This document shows positions 58,643 to 64,000 of a DNA stretch of 64,000 nucleotides, piece by piece (position 1 is the first letter of the stretch; each line of letters starts with the position of its first letter). The stretch comes from Archangiaceae bacterium. GTDB lineage: Bacteria; Myxococcota; Myxococcia; Myxococcales; Myxococcaceae. Position numbers and translations under genes: made by a program. The notes below the pieces were generated by a model. It was not told where the DNA came from. It saw only the letters and a list, made by a program, of their open reading frames with translations, and ran no database searches. Location: the NCBI GenBank assembly GCA_016714225.1, contig JADJNS010000029.1:1-64000 (forward strand), written 5' to 3'.

Positions 58643-58646
<4 letters not shown>
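57975..58646 (-). CDS. maiA: Maleylacetoacetate isomerase (zeta-class GST)
   Basis: 223 aa; the ATG overlaps the stop of the upstream hydrolase gene (ATGA). The N-terminal thioredoxin-like GST domain has LTLYGYWRSSCTWRVRIALAHKGL, with the catalytic SSCxxR motif of the zeta class, and QQVPLLEL for glutathione binding. The all-helical C-terminal domain has the SGTQPLQNPLVTSRI segment and RFLVGDAVTLADVFLVPQLYNARRF. It isomerises maleylacetoacetate to fumarylacetoacetate with glutathione, the step between HmgA and fumarylacetoacetase. Confidence 0.96.
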
Positions 58647-59620
<974 letters not shown>

Positions 59621-59659
59621 GAGGGGCCTGTTACTGCGCACCCGAGACGCTGGCAATCG

Positions 59660-60082
59660 TCAGGGGCCACGCGCACGCAGGGCACTGACCACCCGCAAGG
59701 CCCCGGCGCCGAGCACGTTCAAGACGACTGCCGCGTCCCACCCTTGCAGCGCCGTGGCGGGCAGCTCGCGCAAGAGGCCGAACCCCACCATCGTTGCGAC
59801 CAGGGCGAAGGCGAGGCCGACGTCGAGCGCGGTGCCCAGCTCGCGGCGGCGGGAGAGCACCGCCTCGAGCAGGCACACCGGCACCGCGCGGCGGCCGGTG
59901 AACGCCACCCCCCCGGCGTTGCTGACGTTGAGCACCGCGTCGGCCACGCCCAGCGCGATGAGGGCCCAGCCCAGCGCCGGCACGCGAGGCAGCAGCACCA
60001 GGCCGGTGGCCACCTTGAACACGCAGAACGGCAGCCCGACGGTGGCGATCTCGAACAGCACGCGGCGGCGCGAAGGCGGCAT
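59660..60082 (-). CDS. Small integral membrane protein
   Basis: 140 aa with four predicted helices (about 10-30, 35-58, 85-105, 115-135), for example GLPFCVFKVATGLVLLP and LDVGLAFALVATMVGFGLL. No conserved motif is recognisable. It lies between the fumarylacetoacetase gene and the DoxX-like gene on the same strand, with 39 and 28 bp gaps. Codon use is typical for the window. I cannot assign a function. Confidence 0.65.
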   Translation of the reverse strand: MPPSRRRVLFEIATVGLPFCVFKVATGLVLLPRVPALGWALIALGVADAVLNVSNAGGVAFTGRRAVPVCLLEAVLSRRRELGTALDVGLAFALVATMVGFGLLRELPATALQGWDAAVVLNVLGAGALRVVSALRARGP

Positions 60083-60110
60083 CGCACCCTGCTAGCCCAA
60101 CCGCTGACCT

Positions 60111-60503
60111 TCAGGCGCGCGGCGCGATCGGCACCTTCGCCCACCGGCCCCAGGCGACGAACGCGAACAGCCCCGCCAGCACGAAGTTGAACGGCGTGTT
60201 CGCCGCCTCGCCGCGCGAGAAGTGAAAGGCGATGGCCGAGCCCATCAGCGCGATGCCGCCCAGCGCGGCCAGCACCGTGAGCCCCGGCTTGATGCGGGTG
60301 AGCGACGGCAGCAGCACGCCCAGGCCCGCCAGCAGATCGGCCACCGCGGTGCCGTAGAGCATCGCGGGCGGCACCTGCCCCGCCCAGGGAATCATCGCCG
60401 CCAGCTGAGGAAGCGGTGTCGCCACCTTCCAGATGGTGGTGGCCACGAAGGTGAAAGCGAGCAGCCCCTGCACCACCCACAGCGCGACGTTGAGACCCTT
60501 CAT
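60111..60503 (-). CDS. DoxX-like membrane protein
   Basis: 130 aa from ATG 60503. Four hydrophobic helices, with ALWVVQGLLAFTFVATTIWKVATPLPQL at the start, MLYGTAVADLLAGLGVLLPSLTRIKPGLTVLAALGGIALMGSAIAFHFSRGE in the middle and PFNFVLAGLFAFVAWGRW at the end, give the DoxX/DoxD type. Such proteins are inner-membrane, often linked to oxidative stress or respiration, with unclear biochemical roles. Confidence 0.85.
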   Translation of the reverse strand: MKGLNVALWVVQGLLAFTFVATTIWKVATPLPQLAAMIPWAGQVPPAMLYGTAVADLLAGLGVLLPSLTRIKPGLTVLAALGGIALMGSAIAFHFSRGEAANTPFNFVLAGLFAFVAWGRWAKVPIAPRA

Positions 60504-60582
60504 GGCGCTTTCCCTTTCGATGCGCGCGAGGTGCGCGTGCTGTGCGACTACCCGGTCGACGCGCTGCGACGCGCCGAGCCCC

Positions 60583-61008
60583 TCAGCCTGCGGCCTTCTT
60601 CACCAGCGCGGTGATCTGCTTCTCCGACTCGGCGTTGAGCTGCATCAGCGCGTACGCAGTGGGCCAGAGCGCGCCATCGTCGAGCATCGCCTTGTCGCTG
60701 AAGCCGATGGTGCAGTACCGCGTCTTGAACGTCTGCCCGCTCTGAAAGAAGCACACCACCTCGTCTTCACGCGCGTACGCGGGCATGCCGTACCAGGTGC
60801 GGGCGGTGAGCTGCGGTGCCGCCGCCTTCACCAGCGCGTGAATGCGCTCGGCGGTCTTGCGGTCACCCGGCGACATCTTCGCGATCTTGGCGAGCACCTC
60901 TTTCTCGGCGTCGGCATCGCTCGACGCCTTCTTGAGCTCCCTGGCGCGCTCGCGCATCGCCGCCTTCTCTTCGCTGCTGAAGCCCTTCGCCTTCTTCGTC
61001 TCGGCCAT
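60583..61008 (-). CDS. DUF1801 protein
   Basis: 141 aa. The N-terminal about 45 residues are a charged helix (SSEEKAAMRERARELKKASSDADAEKEVLAKI). The DUF1801 domain follows: DRKTAERIHALVKAAAPQLTARTWYGMPAYAREDEVVCFFQSG, ending with an acidic and hydrophobic helix (LMQLNAESEKQITALVKKA). The domain resembles the YdhG fold and has no known activity. It diverges from the FG-GAP gene at 61081. Confidence 0.9.
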   Translation of the reverse strand: MAETKKAKGFSSEEKAAMRERARELKKASSDADAEKEVLAKIAKMSPGDRKTAERIHALVKAAAPQLTARTWYGMPAYAREDEVVCFFQSGQTFKTRYCTIGFSDKAMLDDGALWPTAYALMQLNAESEKQITALVKKAAG

Positions 61009-61080
61009 GCGGCGTGCTCTACGCCGGGTCGGCGCGAGTTAGGAAGTGCAGAACGCCGGGCAGAGCGCTACGCGGGGCCC

Positions 61081-62496
61081 ATGCTGATGCTCCTCGCTCC
61101 GCTGCTGTTGGCTGCCGGTGCTCCCGACGCGCTGCTGCAGCAACTCGACGCGCAGGAGTCGGTGAACGAGCGGGTCGAGAAGGCGCTCGACGCGATGTGC
61201 GGCAGCCTCAAGCGCGGCGAGCCGCCGGCCTCGTTTCCTCCCACCGGCCTGGTGCAGGTCACGTCGTGCTCGATGCGGGCGTTGAACCTGAACCCCGCTG
61301 AAGACGTCTCCACCAGCCGCCTCTACTGGGAGCTCGACGGCCGTACCCAGACGGGCGCGCGCCGCACCCTGCGCGGCGAAGGGTCGGCGCACTTCCGACC
61401 AGAGCCGACCGGCGGGCTCTCGGTGCACGCGTTCGAGCTCGGCACGCCCGAGGTGGTCGAACGCGCCGCCCCGCGCTTCGTGCGCCGCATCTGGGTCGAC
61501 GCGCCGGGCCGCACCCAGCAGGACGCCGAGACCATGACCGGCGGCCTGGCGGTGCGCGATCTCGACGGCGACGGCCTGCCCGACGCGCTGTGGGCCGACG
61601 GGCCGACCGTGCGCGCGCGCTTCAGCAAGGCGCCGGCGTCGTCTGCGCCGGTCGAGATTGCCCGCTCGAGCAACGGAGCCATCTTCACCTCCATCGCCCT
61701 CGGAGACGTCGATGGAGATGGCGACGCCGACGCCGCGCTGACCTCGTACTACGGCGGGCCGGTGCGGCTGCTGCGCAACGAGGGGGGGCGCCTCAAGCCG
61801 TGGGGCACCCTCGGCGCGGGCGGAGCGCACCACAGCGCGCTGTTCTCTGACCTCGACGGCGACGGCGCGCTCGAGCTGGCGGTGGTGCAGTACCCGCTGA
61901 CCGGACGCTGGCCCTCGAGCTTTCTCGACGCCGACAACGGCTTCCCGCTCGAGGTGTACCGCGTGGCAGCGAACGGCCGCGGCACCGCCTGGACGCTGCC
62001 GAACGCACCTGCGCGCTGGGGCCTGGCCGCGGCGGCGGGCGCGTTTCCCTCGCTCGGGCACGGGCTGTACGTGGCGAACGACTTCGGCACCAACGACCTG
62101 TGGGCCTTTCACCGCGACGGCGGAGTCGACGGGCACGCCGCCGAGCTCGGCCTGCTCGACCCCGGCAACGGCATGGGCGTCGAGCTCGGCGACCTCGACG
62201 GCGACCACCGCCTCGACGTCTACGTCACCAACATGTTCAGCAAGGCCGGCACGCGGGTGCTGGCCGGAGTGCCGGCCGGAACCGTCGAGCTCGAGCGGCT
62301 GAAGAAGTTCGCCCGCGGCAACACGCTCTACCTGGCGCAGGCCGATGGCGGGTATCGCGAGTCGGCCGAGGCGCTGGGCGTGAACCGCGGGCTGTGGGCG
62401 TTCGGCGCGCTGTTCGCCGACGTCGACGACGACGGCCGGCAAGAGGTCGCGGTGGCCAACGGCTACCTCAGTCGACCCGATCGAACAGATTATTGA
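61081..62496 (+). CDS. FG-GAP/VCBS propeller protein, N-terminal part (interrupted by UGA)
   Basis: 471 aa from ATG 61081 to an in-frame TGA at 62494-62496. A signal peptide (LMLLAPLLLAAGAPDA) starts the protein. The chain has at least four FG-GAP/VCBS-like calcium blades: VRDLDGDGLPDALWADG, ALGDVDGDGDADAALTSY, FSDLDGDGALELAVVQ, ELGDLDGDHRLDVYVTNMF and FADVDDDGRQEVAVANGYLS. The same reading frame continues beyond the TGA with the expected partner sequence (WWRQVLASS, then the C-terminal half at 62560-63480). The two halves therefore belong to one CRTAC1/ASPIC-UnbV-like protein. The stop may be a nonsense mutation, an error or recoding (see findings). Confidence 0.85.
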   Translation: MLMLLAPLLLAAGAPDALLQQLDAQESVNERVEKALDAMCGSLKRGEPPASFPPTGLVQVTSCSMRALNLNPAEDVSTSRLYWELDGRTQTGARRTLRGEGSAHFRPEPTGGLSVHAFELGTPEVVERAAPRFVRRIWVDAPGRTQQDAETMTGGLAVRDLDGDGLPDALWADGPTVRARFSKAPASSAPVEIARSSNGAIFTSIALGDVDGDGDADAALTSYYGGPVRLLRNEGGRLKPWGTLGAGGAHHSALFSDLDGDGALELAVVQYPLTGRWPSSFLDADNGFPLEVYRVAANGRGTAWTLPNAPARWGLAAAAGAFPSLGHGLYVANDFGTNDLWAFHRDGGVDGHAAELGLLDPGNGMGVELGDLDGDHRLDVYVTNMFSKAGTRVLAGVPAGTVELERLKKFARGNTLYLAQADGGYRESAEALGVNRGLWAFGALFADVDDDGRQEVAVANGYLSRPDRTDY

Positions 62497-62559
62497 AGCG
62501 TCTGGTGGCGCCAGGTTCTGGCGTCGAGCATCACCCCGAGCAAGACCCCCGAGCGCCTG

Positions 62560-63480
62560 GTGCTCGGCGACGCGCGCTTTCTGCAGCGCTCGATGAAGCA
62601 GAGCTTCTCGGGCTGGGAGCCGAAGAAGCTGTTCACCCGCAGCGCGAGCGGGCGCTTTCAAGAGGTGGCCAGCGTCGAAGGCTTCGAGTCGCGCGCCGAC
62701 GGCCGCAGCCTGGCTGCCGACGACTTCGACGGCGACGGAGACCTGGACCTGCTGATGTTCAGCCGCAACGCTCCGCGCCTGCAGCTGTTCGAGAACGTCG
62801 GCAGCGGCGGCAACGCGCTCGAGCTCGAGCTCAGGCAGCACCAGGGTCACCGCGATGCCGACGGCGCGGTGGTGCACGTCGCGGGCGTCGGCGCTTTCCC
62901 GGTGGTGCTCGCGCGGGGTTACGCCACCGCGGTGAGCCCACGGGTGCACGTGGGCCTGGGCGCGCGCACCGGGGCCGAGGTGTCGGTGCAGTGGCGCGAT
63001 GGCACGCGCGAGGCGTTCGGCGCGCTCGCGAGCGGAGCCCTGTATCGCCTCGAGCAGGGCGCCGGCAGAGCCGAGACGCTGCGTGCGTTCGCGCCGCGCA
63101 AGGCGCGAGCGCCCGTTCGGTGGCCGGCCGCGCTCACCGACGTGGTGCCGGGCGGCAAGGGCGCCACCGCGGTGCAGCTGTTCATGGAGTCGTGCAAGCC
63201 GTGCCGTGCCGAAGTCCCGGCGCTGAACGCGCTGCACGCGCAGGGCGTGCAGGTGGTCGGCCTCGGGCTCCACCCGCCGAAGGAGCTCGCCGGCGTGAAG
63301 CAGCGGCTCGGCATTCGCTACCCGGTGGCTCCGCTGCCCGGGGCCATCGCCGAGGCGTTCGAGGGCCCGCAGGGTCTGCAGCTGCCGACGGTGCTGCTCT
63401 ACGGCGCCGATGGGAAGCTGGCGCGCATCGCCACTGGCGCCGCGAAGCTCGAGTGGCCCGGTGCTGACGCTTCACCCTGA
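62560..63480 (+). CDS. ASPIC/UnbV plus thioredoxin-like protein, C-terminal part
   Basis: 306 aa counted from GTG 62560, in the same frame as the 61081 gene. The frame is open from 62497, so the codons 62497-62559 are probably part of the original protein. It holds one more FG-GAP blade (ADDFDGDGDLDLLMFS), an ASPIC/UnbV C-terminal domain (GNALELELRQHQGHRDADGAVVHV, HVGLGARTGAEVSVQWRDGTREAF), and a TlpA/thioredoxin-like domain with QLFMESCKPCRAEVPALNAL, a CKPC redox motif at about 212-215, and LPTVLLYGADGKLARI. The extracytoplasmic redox function is inferred. Whether this part is translated alone is uncertain; no ribosome site precedes 62560. Confidence 0.75.
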   Translation: MLGDARFLQRSMKQSFSGWEPKKLFTRSASGRFQEVASVEGFESRADGRSLAADDFDGDGDLDLLMFSRNAPRLQLFENVGSGGNALELELRQHQGHRDADGAVVHVAGVGAFPVVLARGYATAVSPRVHVGLGARTGAEVSVQWRDGTREAFGALASGALYRLEQGAGRAETLRAFAPRKARAPVRWPAALTDVVPGGKGATAVQLFMESCKPCRAEVPALNALHAQGVQVVGLGLHPPKELAGVKQRLGIRYPVAPLPGAIAEAFEGPQGLQLPTVLLYGADGKLARIATGAAKLEWPGADASP

Positions 63481-63537
63481 CGCCGCGTCGTGCCGTTCTT
63501 GAGTCCGCGAAACGGCCGTGGTCGTCTGCCGGCGCCC

Positions 63538-64000
63538 ATGCTCCGCTCATTCGCTCTGTTGTTGGCGTCGACGCTCGCGGTCTCGAGCTGCAACTGCGGC
63601 TTTTCGCCCGTCGACGATTGCCAGGGCATGGTGTGCGACGCCGGCAGCGGCGCGGGCGGCGGTGGAGGAACCGCGGGTGGAGGCGCCACCGCGGGCGGCA
63701 GCGCCACTGCGGGAGGAGGTGCCACGGCAGGTGGAGGTGCCACGGCAGGTGGAGGCGCCACCGCGGGAGGAGGCGCCACGGCGGGTGGAGGTGCCACGGC
63801 GGGTGGAAGTGCCACCGCGGGCGGAGGCGCCATGGGCGGGGGCGACGCGGGTGCGCTCGCGCCGCCGTTCACGTTCGACGCGGGCTTTGCGGCGTGCGAG
63901 CCGAACCTGCTGCCTCCTCCGTTTGCCCCCGACTACGACGCGGTCTTCGTGCAGGGCGTCGCTGGCCGGTTGGGCGCGGTGAACTACACCCACTGGGGCT
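63538..64000 (+). CDS. Gly/Ala-rich lipoprotein (3' end outside window)
   Basis: The frame starts at ATG 63538 and runs off the right edge after about 154 codons. MLRSFALLLASTLAVSSC is a lipoprotein leader (lipobox VSSC), followed by NCGF and two further Cys. Residues about 47-94 are GGGATA-type hexapeptide repeats. After the stalk comes DAGALAPPFTFDAGFAACEPNLLPPPFAPDYDAVFVQG, which looks like the start of a folded extracellular domain. It matches the general build of the lipoproteins at 8076 and 15492. The function cannot be assigned from the visible part. Confidence 0.8.
   Translation, partial: MLRSFALLLASTLAVSSCNCGFSPVDDCQGMVCDAGSGAGGGGGTAGGGATAGGSATAGGGATAGGGATAGGGATAGGGATAGGGATAGGSATAGGGAMGGGDAGALAPPFTFDAGFAACEPNLLPPPFAPDYDAVFVQGVAGRLGAVNYTHWG
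63676..63819 (+). repeat. 18-bp tandem repeat, eight copies, encoding GG[GS]ATA
   Basis: Eight in-frame 18-bp units form the stalk of the terminal lipoprotein. Two units carry Ser for Gly at position 3 (GGSATA). Synonymous differences between units are frequent, so the array is not freshly expanded. Confidence 0.93.

Noticed and set aside
63676..63819. CRISPR array or noncoding satellite
   Set aside because: It is a codon-phased Gly/Ala stalk repeat with no spacers.

Overview
The window looks like chromosomal DNA of a myxobacterium (Myxococcota). The evidence is very high GC, many secreted lipoproteins with Gly-rich or Asp-rich low-complexity stalks behind the lipidated cysteine, two proteins whose C-termini look like the myxobacterial Cys/Gly, hydrophobic, Arg-rich sorting tail (MYXO-CTERM type), a DUF1592/DUF1552 pair, and dense use of ATGA/GTGA start-stop overlaps. 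I see no rRNA, tRNA, CRISPR array, IS element or phage.

Layout. 1-14.5 kb: a secreted repeat protein, an Ig/PPC-type lipoprotein, a broken hotdog thioesterase, a Cu/Zn-SOD-like lipoprotein lacking copper ligands, an aminotransferase coupled to a DJ-1/PfpI protein, a frameshifted MYXO-CTERM-type protein, a two-gene module (signal protein plus lipoprotein), and a tightly overlapped operon of barrel-like proteins around a large M19-dipeptidase-like lipoprotein. 14.6-18.3 kb: a second copy of the same kind of two-gene module on the minus strand, plus a Cys-rich lipoprotein and a REPIN-like repeat. 18.4-32 kb: MMPL/RND exporter, alpha/beta hydrolase with sterol-desaturase-type hydroxylase, DUF4091 lipoprotein, DUF2156 protein, Nudix hydrolase, LemA with TPM protein, cyclophilin with a second MYXO-CTERM-type protein, and a DGPF/ECF42-type sigma factor pair. 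32-41.8 kb: Dps, DUF1592/DUF1552, GNAT, AAC(3)-type acetyltransferase, a HExxH peptide-hydroxylase-like protein, a BNR-repeat lipoprotein and a phosphodiester-glycosidase-like protein.

41.8-47.4 kb is the most unusual part. Two tandem copies of a two-gene cassette (A1-B1, A2-B2) encode four paralogous cytoplasmic helical-repeat proteins of 427-457 aa that I cannot assign to any family. Each cassette is preceded by a gap-free conserved 44-bp element that reads like an ECF-type promoter.

47.5-55.6 kb: an SRPBCC/ArsR pair with TGCAAC palindromes, nitronate monooxygenase, MAPEG, DUF952, katG, two surface lipoproteins and a second ArsR/SRPBCC pair. 55.6-59.6 kb: a complete lower tyrosine/homogentisate pathway operon (fumarylacetoacetase, maleylacetoacetate isomerase, HPPD, homogentisate dioxygenase). 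59.6-64 kb: small membrane proteins, DUF1801, an FG-GAP/ASPIC-thioredoxin protein split by one in-frame UGA, and a lipoprotein running off the edge.

Functional links: katG and dps both carry OxyR-like ATAG-N7-CTAT spacing upstream, so peroxide defence may be co-regulated. Several otherwise intact genes have single-base frameshifts, which could be real lesions or base-calling errors. Absolute functional statements rest on family recognition by eye; no search was run.
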